From Raffaelea ambrosiae (Eukaryota > Ascomycota > Sordariomycetes > Ophiostomatales > Ophiostomataceae): a DNA stretch of 64,000 nt. Each line of letters begins with the position of its first letter. Position 1 is the first letter of the stretch. The notes below the pieces were generated by a model that saw nothing but the letters and a program-made list of their open reading frames with translations, ran no database searches and had not been told where the DNA came from. This document shows, in pieces, positions 23,075-34,129 of the stretch. Both the position numbers and the translations under genes were made by a program. The DNA lies in the NCBI GenBank assembly GCA_002778195.1, contig PCDI01000001.1:2120939-2184938 (forward strand). The letters run 5' to 3'.

Positions 23075-24029
23075 TTAGTACCATCTGGGGTTCTCTTTCT
23101 TGTACTGAATCAATGCCTCCCTGCACTCTTCTTGTCTGAAGTTGTACGGCCATCCATGCTGCTGGTAGATAGCCACGATGGCCTGAAACCAATGTCAACA
23201 CCGTGCGCAGAGAGCGAGCAAAGAATCACGAGAGACATACCGTAGTCGTGGGGTCCCATGTCCCTTGCGGTCGCGGATCGTAACCCTCATCTTCGCCGTC
23301 GACATTGCCGTGGTGCACAGACGGTGTCCAGCCATACGCAATGCCAGACAGACAGCAGTTGGGCATGCCCATCCACTCCAGGCTGACAAACTTTTGCCAG
23401 TACTGCTCGAAACACTCCCGGACGGGCATGGTCGCATCGTCACATTCGTCTCTCCAGCTCCGGGGATCCCCGTCGGGATAGGTTCTTGCAGGCAAGGTGC
23501 AATCAAACACGACAGATCGGGTGACCGTGCCGTCGGTTGTGTCGAGCATGAGATCGGAGCCGTAGTCATCCCGGCCGGCAGTCAACTGCACCACCCATGC
23601 GGGATTGTCCCACCGCGACGGCTCTGGGCCGTTCCATCGCAGCCACAAATAGTGGTGGCCCAGACGCCGAATTTCCTTGTGCTCGACCAGGCGCCAGTCG
23701 CAGCAGAAACACTCGGGGGCGATCCAGTCAAATTCTTCGTGCATCTTGGCCCGCATGTACGGAAGATGACGCAGGAGCTCGATCACCTCGTCTGTGCGGC
23801 GAATGCCGTGTTGCTCGAGGGTTGCGCGCGTGATCTGGGGCCAACCCTCGGGGGGAGGGTAGTCGATGCATGTTGGGTCGATGTGCGGCAGCGTGGTGCA
23901 CCGCTCGTAGTATGCGGTCACTGCAGATATGACTTCTTGCCGGTCATAGTGCGCAGGCTCTTTGAGACGCGGGTCGGGAGGGAGGCTCGCCGAATGGGGC
24001 TGGGAAAGCTGGCTGTTGCCTCCGGACAT
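23075..24029 (-). CDS. Uncharacterised fungal protein
   Basis: Two exons, 24029-23241 and 23182-23075, around a 58 bp phase-0 intron (donor GTATGT, acceptor TTTCAG). The product is 298 aa. The start chosen has a strong context (ACCACCATGT); an in-frame ATG 87 bp upstream would add a low-complexity extension. There is no signal peptide or membrane segment. The N-terminal part carries YPPPEGWPQIT and a helix reading VIELLRHLPYM; the middle is rich in Trp, Asp and Cys (PECFCCDW, LWLRWNGPEP). The last exon, WPYNFRQEECREAL to the Trp-Tyr end, looks like a conserved C-terminus. I recall similar uncharacterised proteins in filamentous ascomycetes but can assign no reaction. Confidence 0.75.
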
Positions 24030-25411
24030 GGTGGTCGGGAAGCTGGCGCTTGACGCTGTGGACGCTGTTGTGAGAGAACAGGGAAGAGAGGCAACAAACG
24101 GCGATGAGAGCACCAAGCACAGCGGGACGGAATACGGGCGGGATCGTAGTAGATAAATTCAAGCCTGAGCAAAATGACCTCCCCATGACGCAGAGTCTTT
24201 CTCGCAACACGAGCACCCCGCTTCATGCAGGGCCTTCCTTCTCGACAGGCAGCCTCATCTCTGAGTGGTCGACTTCAATGGTGAGAGGATCCTTCTATTC
24301 AGCTTCCGCAAGGATTGGTTACAGGGTGGAGGTTGTGGCAGGGATCCAGACAGTATGAAGTTTGTGGAGGTAACGGCTCCTCCAGTTAAGCTTTTGGGCC
24401 ACGAACACTGGACAGATTCCCACTTATTCCCTGATAGGGCTACTTTGGCTGCTGTGCCCCGCGGGCGGATCATGTTCTGTGCACCCGTCTCTACCGTCTT
24501 CGTCGAGCTAAAGAGCGATACTCGACTTTGTTGACGTCTGCTTTTTTTTTCTGTGTCTGTAAGACTGCAGATATTCCTCGCTATTGCTTCGCTTGGTGCG
24601 ACGACTTTGTCGGCATCCAACGAAGGCTCGACTGTGGTGTTCCAGTTGCAGTTGATATGCTTGTTTAGGCTGACGAGTTTAAATAGCTGGTAGGCCCAGT
24701 AAAACTGATTTTCTGCGCCATCAGTCGCTGTGTCCTCGGGCCATTCCGCGCACCCAGAACGGTGGTTGATTTCTATTGGCTGCCTAGTTTCGGCAGCGGC
24801 CATGTTGAAAAGACTCCGAGGCCAAACAGCCGCGTCGAGTCGTTTTATTTATCTATTTTATTTGTTTTTCGTCCACTTTTTCAAGTTGCATACGCAGTGT
24901 TTTCCTGACATACTGCGCGGTGTCTGAAAACGACTGCACTGTTCAACACAGCCGTTGCGCAGCATTTCAACAACGCAATGCGTTTTGCGTCACGGGCCTC
25001 CGTTGTTACCCCTTTAGTCACGTTTCAGACATGCCTTGGTGTGCCTACCTGCCGACGACGCGAAGGCCCGCTAACGTTCTAGGACGAGTATCGTGCAGCG
25101 GCGGGCCGAGACAGGCTCTACGCCAAGTGGGAGCAGATTTGTGACAGCGAGTAGCAGACATAGCGACTTTCCTATGCTGGTGTTGCACCTCGGTATTGCT
25201 TTCTCCTTATCCCAACACCGCCACACCGCCAGAGTATGAATAAGATGTAATAGGGGGTGGATGAAATATGTTCGAAGAGCGCATGGCCCGCCGGTTGAAG
25301 ATCCTGGTTCATTGACTACTTGTGGTTCTAGAGGATCAATAATAACGGCCGAGAATGGCGTCGCGTCTTGTCAGTACACCTACGTCACATTGGCCTAGCA
25401 AGAACATGCGG

Positions 25412-25714
25412 CTAAAAATACAGATCCAATCTCGTACAGGGCGAAAGCACAGTTAGATCCTTCCTCCCTGCGGCTGTGAGTTTGAAGTTACCACACGGGT
25501 GAGCACCAGCGTCGCCTTCTCTCTGGAGGCACCCGGACAGCATTTTCGTCATATTGCCAGCGGCCATGGCTACCGCGACATCTTCTCCCACGACAAACAG
25601 TCCGCAGGTTTCCCTCTGCAGCATGAACCGAGATGCAGCCTCTACATATTCTGGCAGGCCCATTTCCGCCACCGCGCTCAGCCCAAACAGCTCGTCGACC
25701 ATCGCGACGTCACT
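25412..25714 (-). CDS. Possible small or partial coding segment, unrecognised
   Basis: The open frame beginning at the ATG near 25714 reads MVDELFGLSAVAEMGLPEYV and then a stretch with FVVGEDVAVAMAAGNMTKML, with mainly G/C third positions. It looks like an amphipathic, globular protein segment. The frame is open further upstream but loses protein character, and downstream of about 25540 (after MTKMLS) it again looks non-coding, so splicing or decay is likely. No family was recognised. Confidence 0.25.
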   Translation of the reverse strand, partial: SDVAMVDELFGLSAVAEMGLPEYVEAASRFMLQRETCGLFVVGEDVAVAMAAGNMTKMLSGCLQREGDAGAHPCGNFKLTAAGRKDLTVLSPCTRLDLYF

Positions 25715-26151
25715 TGGCCGAGAATGAAAAGATTCATGCGGTTCGCTATGACTACTATTCCCAAGAAAGTTTCCGAAGAACGAGGACGCGTCCCAAGCAA
25801 AGCCTCCTAAAAAAAGACTCCGTGGTGTTTGTGTGGTATTGGCTAGCCGAGATGATACGCTGTAAACATGCATGTCCGACGATGATCTGCCACCTATGGG
25901 GATACTGCCAATTGTCCCCGAAAAGACTCCGCCGAATCCACTTGACGCCCGGTCAACATGTTTGGCTGGCAAGGGGCTACCGCTTGGGGGATATGGTGTC
26001 AATAGTCCCCGAAATGCCTCCGGATTGGGCCGTATAAGACAAATGGCATTTCCCAGTGACCAGTTTGCCGGCTTCAGCTGATTCAACTCCAACTGGCTCA
26101 ACTCCAACTTTCGCTCTGTACGACCGACAATCAACCGACAATCGATCGACA

Positions 26152-26170
26152 CGACTACGACTACGACTAC
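26152..26170. repeat. CGACTA hexanucleotide repeat upstream of MFS start
   Basis: Three perfect copies plus one base, about 20 bp upstream of the MFS initiation codon, probably in its 5' leader. Confidence 0.7.
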
Positions 26171-26192
26171 GCCCGCGGCCGATTTCGCTCCC

Positions 26193-27987
26193 ATGGTGTC
26201 TCTCAAAATCCCCCCCTACCATCTGGGGGAGCGGCTGGGCGAAAATGCAGACCGCAACCTCATTCTTCTGACGACCACCCTGGTCAACTTTCTCGATCTC
26301 TTCCAACTCTCCGCCGTTCTCTTCGGACTCCCCGACATCCAAACGTCCCTCCACTTCTCGTCCAAGGACGAGAACTGGGTGCTCGTCGTGTACAGCATCA
26401 CGTTTGCGGCGGTCCTGCTGATTGGCGGCCAGATTGGCCAGTGGCTCGGCCTGGAAAGGACCTTCATCGCCGGAACGGCCACGCTGACCGTGTCCAACAT
26501 CATCAACGCCGCGGCGCCGAACAAAGTCGCGCTTCTGGTCGGCCGTGCCATCTCGGGCATCGGGGCGGGTCTCACCGTACGCGAACGCTCTCTCCCCCTC
26601 TGTTCTCTATCTGTTCGACACCGTATGCCCTGCTGATGCTAATTTGCTGCTCCGTTGTGCCAGGCACCCAACGGACTCGCCATCATCAGCCGGACCTTCC
26701 CCGACGGCCCCTCGCGCAACCAGGCACTGGCCATCTACACCGCCTGCGCCCCCTTGGGCTCCACCATCGGGACCGTCGTTGGTTCTCTCTTGGCTTGTAC
26801 AGACCCCCCCCCCCCNNNNNNNNNNNNNNNNNNNNNNNNNNNNNNNNNNNTCCGTCACTTCTCCTCCCTAGATGTCTTCCCGCCGGCTAACCCACTATCC
26901 ACAGCGTCTTCTGCAGGGTGGAGGTCCGTGTTCTGGGTCTGCATTATCCTGACCGGCCTGGCCCTTCTTTTCGCTTGCCTCTTCCTGCCGCAGTTCTCGA
27001 GAAACACCGACACCCCCATCGACTACCTCGGCACCCTGGTGTTTACCGTGGGCGTGGCGTTGCTTGTGTACGGCGTCAATGACGGCGCACGAGCCGGCTG
27101 GCGGTCGCCGTCCGTCCTCGTCGGCGTCGTCCTCGGTGCGTGTGTGTGCCTCTCGCTCGTCTTTGTGGAGATGCGAGTGGCCAACCCCGTCATACCGCGG
27201 TACATCTGGACGTCGGGCCCGCTGGCCCTGATGCTCTTTGCCGTGTTTGCGTTTGGCGGCAGCTTCAGCGCATGGTTTTTTGTTGTGACGCAGCTCTGCG
27301 TCAACTTGCTGGACTACACGCCCGTGCTCACCGCCGTGTACTTTCTGGTATGTGCCTGTGCATGCCTCGTCCTCACAACTGCCCGCTCCGAACTAACCAA
27401 AGATATGCAAACAGCCGGCCGCCTTTACCGCCATAGTCAGCGGTGCTCTGTCGGCACCCATGGTCAAATTCATCGGAGAGAAGGGTACGCTGGTGGTTGG
27501 CCTGGTCCTCACGGCCGGTGGCGCTGTGGCGTGGGCCTTTGCCACACCGGGGCGCGCTGGCGGCACCGGCCACGGCGACGGGTTTTGGTATTCGATTGTG
27601 TGCGCCATTCTGTTCGTCTGCGGCAGCCCGCTGGCCATGGTGCCAGCACAGAGCATCATCCTGCGGCACGTCGATGCAGGAAGCCATGTCATTGGTGCCG
27701 TCTTGTTCAACGCCGCCTACCAAGTCGGGGCCAGTGTCCTCTTGGCGGGATGCAACGCCATGATGAACGGACACACGACGGCTGTGGACGGCGCAGTGCT
27801 GGTGACCATGGAAGGCTACCGCAATGCATTTTGGCTGCTGACCGCCATCCTCGGCGTGGGAGCCTTGCTCATTGTTGCCTGTTACTGGCCCGGGCCAACG
27901 GATGGAACCACGGACAAGGATATCTCCCAGACAGACGACAGCCAGGAACTTGAGAACGGAACCAAGTGCGAAGCAGCTGGAGTCTGA
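26193..27987 (+). CDS. MFS transporter, DHA2-like (14-helix drug:H+ antiporter type)
   Basis: Four exons: 26193-26576, 26664-26796, 26905-27347 and 27415-27987. Introns are 87, 108 and 67 bp; the middle one contains the 35-N gap, so the coding sequence appears complete at 510 aa. The donor of intron 2 (GTACAG) and acceptor (CCACAG, after a CTAAC branch site) are inferred. DHA2-like features are LVNFLDLFQLSAVLFGLPDI in helix 1, GGQIGQWLGLERTF after helix 2 (motif A position), GRAISGIGAGL, the GSTIGTVVGSLL stretch typical of motif C, and GWRSVFWVCI. Such proteins export drugs or metabolites by proton antiport at the plasma membrane; the substrate is unknown. The last 30 residues form an acidic cytosolic tail. 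Confidence 0.88.
26816..26850. other. Assembly gap (35 N)
   Basis: Thirty-five N follow directly on a run of 12 C (26804-26815). The gap lies inside the second predicted intron of the MFS gene, so true intron length is unknown. Confidence 0.99.
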
Positions 27988-28441
27988 AAATGGAAATAAG
28001 AAAGCTGGTTTAAGTTGCATTTATATGGACTACTGCTCTAGATATTCATACCCAGATATGTAACGGGTAGTATATTCTGTCCATGAATAAAGATAATTTT
28101 GAGCAATAATATTAAAAAAAAAACTCGAACAAAACCTCAGCCAAAAATTGTATTTGTAGATTTGGTGATTTATCACTTTTCGTGGAGAAAAACCGCCAGC
28201 CAGGAAGAAATGACGCACACATTCCGGTAAATAAATACATTGAGATATAGCGTTTCATGACAGTATTTGATTTTTACGAGCTTTTGTACACAGTTCTCGA
28301 AACCTCAAAGACGCCCCATACACATCGAGAATCCGCCAAAACCAAAGACAGTCTGCATATAGCGTCCGAAAACATCGACTGACAACAACGGTACAACGGC
28401 CTTCCTGTTCTGGGGCGGGGGGAGGGGGCCCGGTTTCGACG
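27988..28441. other. AT-rich convergent intergenic region
   Basis: About 450 bp between the 3' ends of the MFS and phosphodiesterase genes, with A/T-rich stretches (including AATAAA-like words near 28085) that likely serve as polyadenylation signals for both. No gene was seen. Confidence 0.5.
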
Positions 28442-29503
28442 TTAGAGGCGGCTCTCGGAGGCCCCTGGAACAAGCTTCACCTCGGCCCTGATGCCGAGGT
28501 GGTCCGTCACCCACGCTTTCTCAAAGCCAATGGCCATGATCTGCTCGCGCTCCGCCTCGCCCTCGACCAGCACATCGGCGCCGAACCGGTCGAAGCGGAC
28601 CACGTCCAGGCCGCCGCCACAAAAGTAGACCTTGTCCATGCGCGAGCAGCCAAACTGCTCCCGCAGCTGGGTCGCCGCCTGCTGGCCCCACGTGTAGCCG
28701 GCCGCGGTGTCCTCGGTGCCGCCCAGCGCGAGGAAGGCGTCCTGGAGGCCGTTGGCCGTGTGCAGCGTGCGGTCGGCCGGCTGGATGGCGTTGAAGTCGC
28801 CCGCGACCAGGCCGGCGTGGACGTGGTCCGCGCGCAGGTACCGGGCCACGAGCTGCATCTGGTGCGGGCGGAGGGGCGGGTCCATGGCCAGGGACTCGAG
28901 GTGGGTGTTGCACAGGCGAACCGTCTGCTTCGTCGGGACCGACACGTCGACAAAGAGGGCGTCGCGGTCCATGCGCGTCTGGGCGTAGTGGACGCGGAAG
29001 GCGGCCGTGATGGGCAGGCGGGCGTCGACGAGCGTCACGGTGCCGTAGTGCGTCGTCGCCCAGTGGCGGGCGTCCGGCCGGTCGGTCAGGTGGAACCGCG
29101 CCCGGACCCACGGCGTCGCCGCGATCGTGGCCAGGTCCGCGGGCGTGCACTCCTGCAGAAACACGACGGCCGCCGCCGTGCGCGGCGACGGGTGGGCGCG
29201 TAGCACGCCGTCGAGGTGGGCGAGCGCGGACCGCATGCGGGCGTCGCCAAAGGGCAGCATAAAGTCAATGTTCCAGCTGTGCAGGGCGATGGTGTCGATG
29301 GCGCCGTGGTCCTCCGGCGGCGCCGCGTCAGGGTCGCCGGGGCCGCTGTCGTCGCGGGCCAGCGGGGTCTGGGCCACCCACGAAGCCGTCGCGGGGTCAA
29401 AGGCGTAGTAGGGCTGCGGATACGGCTCGTCGTCTGTCCATGGCACCGAGGTCTTGCGCAGGGCGGCGCTGTCTTTCATCGCCTGGGCTATAAGAGCCTC
29501 CAT
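28442..29503 (-). CDS. Endonuclease/exonuclease/phosphatase domain protein, TDP2-like
   Basis: Single exon, 353 aa from the ATG at 29503; the frame stays open upstream but without conserved character. All four catalytic blocks of the EEP superfamily are visible: HSWNIDFM (about 75-82), FLQE (115-118), VAGDFNAI (233-240) and VTDHLGI (332-338). This spacing and the WNID/GDFN/TDH wording resemble tyrosyl-DNA phosphodiesterase 2, an Mg2+-dependent enzyme that removes 5'-tyrosyl-linked topoisomerase II remnants. The N-terminal 65 residues are acidic and proline-rich, without the UBA domain of animal TDP2. The substrate in this fungus is an inference; a more general EEP phosphodiesterase is possible. 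Confidence 0.83.
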   Translation of the reverse strand: MEALIAQAMKDSAALRKTSVPWTDDEPYPQPYYAFDPATASWVAQTPLARDDSGPGDPDAAPPEDHGAIDTIALHSWNIDFMLPFGDARMRSALAHLDGVLRAHPSPRTAAAVVFLQECTPADLATIAATPWVRARFHLTDRPDARHWATTHYGTVTLVDARLPITAAFRVHYAQTRMDRDALFVDVSVPTKQTVRLCNTHLESLAMDPPLRPHQMQLVARYLRADHVHAGLVAGDFNAIQPADRTLHTANGLQDAFLALGGTEDTAAGYTWGQQAATQLREQFGCSRMDKVYFCGGGLDVVRFDRFGADVLVEGEAEREQIMAIGFEKAWVTDHLGIRAEVKLVPGASESRL

Positions 29504-30097
29504 GCTGCTCTTGCCGAAGCGGAGACGGTCGTCGGCGTAGCAGAAAAAAGTCGTCGAGCACGCTGGGGCCCAACGTGGATTCTGGCATGAACGCGAGAAA
29601 ATTGGAGAGGAATGAAGGAAGCACGTCTCCTGCCGCGGCCTACGTGTGAGGAATGTGTGTCTCACCCCATGCGTATGACCGAGTCGTGAATCTGACACGG
29701 AGCCAAGCTTACGAAATGCGGGCACCTTTCTCACAAACGTGCCTAATCAACCAGCATCTGCCATCCCGGGAGGGCAAGACGGATGAATTCACCACTCGTG
29801 CAGCGCTAGTCCGGCTTTGGCGGCTACGTGCACATCAAATGTGCAATTGGGCACGATCTTGGCTGTGCTCACCTGCAACTCTGACTGCATATTGGGGGAC
29901 CGTATAAGAACCGTTTATTTTATATTTTCTACAGTTTGACTGCACTCGTTGTTTTAGCCTCAAGAAAACACGCATTTCTTATTTGTTTTCAAATTTGTAT
30001 ATTGCTATAGTAGTTCTTTGTTGCCTACGTGTTTCTCTGTGTAAGTTTCCCAGGGGTCTCCTGCCCAAACATGCAAACCAATGAAACACTGTCAGAC
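29504..30097. other. Intergenic upstream of phosphodiesterase gene
   Basis: About 590 bp, promoter side of the phosphodiesterase gene and 3' side of the nucleotidase gene. No feature was recognised. Confidence 0.5.
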
Positions 30098-31953
30098 TCA
30101 GAGGATCATCACTAGGGCGCCCAGGGCCAGAGGAAGCACAAGGCCGATGCCGCCCGCCAGCGACGAAGCCCCGCTGCTGCTGTCCGCGCCGTCGCTGCCC
30201 GTGCCTTGTGTGCTGTTGCCCGTCGACGACGACGACGACCCGTTGACGGCCACGATGCGGCCCTCGAGCGCAATGTCGACGGGGCTCTCGGACGCGATGT
30301 AGTCGACCAGCACCTCGTCCAGGGTGTCGAGGGAGACGACGGTGTCGAACGCGGGGCTGAAAATGTTGTCGCCGCCGGTGGCCACAAAGTCGACGGTGGC
30401 GACGTTGTACTCGGTGGCCAGGTCGATGGGGTCGCCGTCGATGGTGACGCGGACGAGCCGGCTGCCGTTGGCGGCGGCCGGGTCGTACTCGACGACGACG
30501 CCGCGGCTGACCTGGAAAAAGGACGTGACCTCCTCGCCGTTGTCGACGTTGACGCCCGACACGAGGCCCTCGAAGGTGTCCCAGATGCGCTGGCCGGTCA
30601 GGGGCAGGTCGACGACGGCGTTGCTAAAGGGGAACGAGGTCAGGACCTCGCCGCGGGTGATGTTGCCGCTGTCGATGGTGGCGCGGATGCCGCCGGCATT
30701 GACAAAGGCAAACGCGACATCGTCGGTGGCGTTTTGGCGGTACGCGAGTATGGCGCTGTGTTCTCGTCAGTGTGTGTGTCCCCTGAATGTGTCCAGCTTT
30801 GCTACCCGCCGCGGACGTTCACGTACTCGCTCATAAAATCGCCCAGCAGGCATTCCTGCTTCTGGCACGTCGTCTGGTCGAGGACGACGCTGCTCTCGCC
30901 CAGCACCTGGGCCGCAAAGGCCTCAAAGGGCCCCCGCCACGCCTCGATCTGGGCCTGCAGCGCGGGATCCTGCTTGGTCGTGTTGGTCATGTGGATGGGC
31001 CCGCCGTGGTAGGCCAGCACCTTGCCGGCGTCGTCGTAGGTGACGTCGATGTAGCCGAGGTACTCGCCCCAGCGGTAGGCGGTGACGATGAAGACGTCGT
31101 CGCCGTCCTGGTTCTGCACAATGGTCGGGTAGGGGCCCTCGGCGCCCGCAAAGTCGCCCAGCGGCGTGTGGCTGTGGCCGCCCATGATCAGGTAGAGGCC
31201 CGTGGTGGCCGCGGCGAGCGCCTGGTCCTGCTCGTAGCCAATGTGCGTGATGGCGGCGATGCGCGTAATGTTGGTGTGGCTGCGGATGTAGTCGACCGTG
31301 TTCTGGACGGCCGCGACGGCGTCTGTGAAGACGGTGCCCTTGCCGGGCGACGAGATGCCCGGCGTGGTCTCGGTGGTGACGCCGATGACGGCCAGCTGGT
31401 AGTCCTCGTAGATGTGGTACGGCTTGATGGTCTGGTTGAGCTTGGCGTTGTCCGACTGGATGTTGGCGCTGATGATGGGGAACGTCAGGTTCTGGAGGAA
31501 GTCGCCGAGGACGTCGTCGCCCCGGTCGAACTCGTGGTTGCCCAGCGTCATGCCGTCGAAGCCCATCTGGTTCAGCGTGGCGGCAATCTTCTCGCCGCCG
31601 TAGTACGAGAAGAAGAGCGTGCCCTGGAACTCGTCGCCCACGTCCAGGAAGAGCGAGTCCTGGTGCAGCGGCCGCGTCGCATTGACCACCGTCTTGACGC
31701 GCGCATAGCCGCCGTAGCAGCCCTTGGACGCGTCCGTGCAGTCGGTCCCCGACGACGAAAACTCGTCCAGGTGGGCGTGCACGTCGTTGATGTGGTAGAA
31801 GGAAATGTTGTAGTGGCCCTCGGCATCGATGAAGCGCTTCTCCAGTGCGCGCTTGCTCACCAGCACGTCCTCGGCCTGGACCGGCGGGACCGCAGAGGCC
31901 GCAATGGCGGCGGCGGCCAGAATCGAGGTGACGCCCGTGGCGAATCGAGGCAT
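30098..31953 (-). CDS. GPI-anchored 5'-nucleotidase / metallophosphoesterase (UshA type)
   Basis: Two exons, 31953-30806 and 30755-30098, with a 50 bp intron whose donor (GTAGCA) is weak but the only one that keeps frame with the CACAG acceptor. The product is 601 aa. Residues 1-27 are a signal peptide ending VQA. The metallophosphoesterase domain shows INDVHAH (55-60), GDEFQGT (106-112), GNHEFDRG (138-145), THIGYEQD around His237 and GGHSHT (258-263), all dimetal-site motifs. The C-terminal 5'-nucleotidase domain has FVNAGGIRATI and FPFSNAVVDL. The end is a Ser/Gly-rich spacer followed by a hydrophobic tail (GGIGLVLPLALGALVMIL), a GPI-anchor signal. Role: extracellular dephosphorylation of nucleotides at the cell surface for phosphate and nucleoside scavenging; signal loss from the wall is expected to be limited by the anchor. 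Confidence 0.92.
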
Positions 31954-34129
31954 GGCGATCGTTGCGGCTGTCCTCTGTCTGCGAGAAGCACAAACCCCAG
32001 GCCCGAGCAGAGGAAGACCCAGCAGTGGTTGTCGTATCGAGTCCGAGAAAAAAAAGGGATCAACAGGATCAGCAGGCACAGCTTCGATCGACCACCCATC
32101 GCAAGACAACGGGCCGGGGACAATGTGCGATATTTGTAGCTGGCCCAGAGGAGGGGGGCCACAAATGATAACTGCAGTTACCCAACTTCCTAATGGAGCA
32201 TCCACCAGGGCACAGCGTTCGTACAACTTGCCCCGTTTTGGACCTGGCGATGGCGCGCTGGGGCCTTGGCAGTGGTCGGGCCAAGACATCCAAACGGGGA
32301 TGCCGGGCACCACGCCTGCTCACGATAGGCTGGGAAGATAGCTGGTCTCGCCAAGACCCGTGGTCGTATCTCCAGAGACAGCCAAGACCGGGAATTGCCT
32401 CGCTTTTCATTCGAGCACGCATCTCAACCAGGTCTCGCCGAGGGCTCTGCGTCATGTGCTGTCCTTTTGCCGTATTAGAACGCCAAGATTGCTCCGAATC
32501 GGCGTGCTCAATGCCTCAGATGTTGTTGGTTACACACGCCGCGGCGCTATACGGCTGTGACCCACGAGGAACGGCCACACATCTACAGGGTGTCTCGGAA
32601 AAACTTCATCATGGCAGTGAGGCAGTTCCGCGCACGACCTGCACGACGAGGGTCAGACCAGTCGGAGCGTGCGCCCGCAAATCCGCGGTGCACGTCGAGC
32701 CGACTTGTTAGCAAATATTTGAACAAGTCAGCACAAAGTCAAGTCGAATCGACTTTTCAGCCACGATGCCGCCTTTGGCTTTCACCCCAGCCCAGAACCC
32801 ATTCAGCACAGCCTGGTCCTCGCCTTGGCTTGGCAACAAAGCAGCACGTCCTTCGCGTGGCGGCATGTTGTCTACCGGCCAATACTCACCACGAAAGAAG
32901 GCGGGAACGAGGCCCGGCAGCCATTCGTGGTGGCAAGATGATCGGCGCCTGTAAGAATATTCACGTGCAGGCCAAAGATATCATAGACGCAGACAATGCA
33001 CGTTGTGGCATGGAAAGATCCAACACTATAAACATCGAGGTCCTTCTAGCCTAGAATGTGCAGGGCGAATCTTGTGTCCGTCGAGGTGTAGTTGGTTGTG
33101 AAGGGATGCAGGGTGCAACACCGTTCTGGTAGAGAAGACACTGCAGTCAAGGGAAGGGCGGTATTAGAATAGGAGCAGCTAGTAAGGATGAGCTTTAGGG
33201 AAGGACGCCGTCCAAATTAAGTCAGAATGCGAATCAGTTTGGCATATGATCACGCCAATGGACCAACTCATCGCGGAGCTCGTAGCTCAAATACAAGGAA
33301 TCCAGTGCCTGAAAGATTCGTACAGGAAGCATGCACTCAAAGTGGAAGCTGACTCATTTGTCTGATCCCATACTATGACGGAAACGGCATTTACCGGGCT
33401 TGACTTCCGTCTGCACAGCAAAATAAGAATGGAGGCATTCGCTGCTGGTGGCATATAGATTCTGGGGTAATGCTGTTTGGTTTCATCTTGCTCTCCCGTG
33501 GCTTCCGCATCATTCTTCCCCCACACTCCAGCTCCCAGCTTGTACCAAACGACAAGCTTGGCCAATGACAGAAGAAAAGACTTGACAGTCGTGCCGCGGC
33601 ATTCGTGTGGAGAAACGAAATGGCAAACCGCCATATGGAACACCTACTAAAGCAGAGATCTCTTTCTTGGAGACGCATCCTGGCGGAACGATGCAGCCGT
33701 CCCAGTCTTCCTACCAAGACGGACACATCATCCACAGGATCTCTCCTTCCGCGTATCAAGCCATCCATAGACGAAAGCCTAGACCTTGGAGATACCAGAG
33801 CCATGTGCTGCTCCGGGATGTGCTTTTTGATATTCCGCCGCCTTGCTGTCCAGTCGTTCTACCCGAGGCTGGAGAGCTGCTTGTCCATTCCCATGCCGCA
33901 AGTATGCTTGCGAAGAGCATACGGGTGGTGGGGACACATGGCGAAGACACACGGGACAGGTCCGGTGTCTGGGCGTGGAACAGATCCCGTATGTCTTCTG
34001 GGAGGAGCCGGGTATGCTCATAAAAAGGCCGTGGTCTAGATGTCAGTTCGACACAACGACCTGCCGAGAAGCTAGATTGATTGCTATCCCTCCCCCCCCC
34101 CGCGCCTCTGGTTTTTTCTTGCGCCCACA
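31954..34129. other. Intergenic, no gene recognised
   Basis: About 2.2 kb between divergent genes (nucleotidase and FAD monooxygenase). Around 33600-34040 open frames coexist on both strands, which argues against any being real. No RNA gene or repeat of note apart from a C run near 34091-34101. Confidence 0.5.

Larger units (their letters stand above)
24030..26192. other. Intergenic with possible unrecognised coding segment
   Basis: About 2.2 kb. A minus-strand open frame at 24803-24255 (182 codons) has no motif. On the minus strand around 25710-25540 there is a segment with coding-like codon use (see separate entry). Just before the MFS start is a (CGACTA)3 repeat. Confidence 0.4.

Noticed and set aside
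24255..24803. 182-codon minus-strand open frame starting MAAAETRQP
   Set aside because: Mixed codon use, no domain, no splice continuation; could not be supported.
28499..29203. Open frame antisense to the TDP2-like gene
   Set aside because: Val/Arg/Ala-rich shadow of a high-GC gene; the sense strand carries all catalytic motifs.
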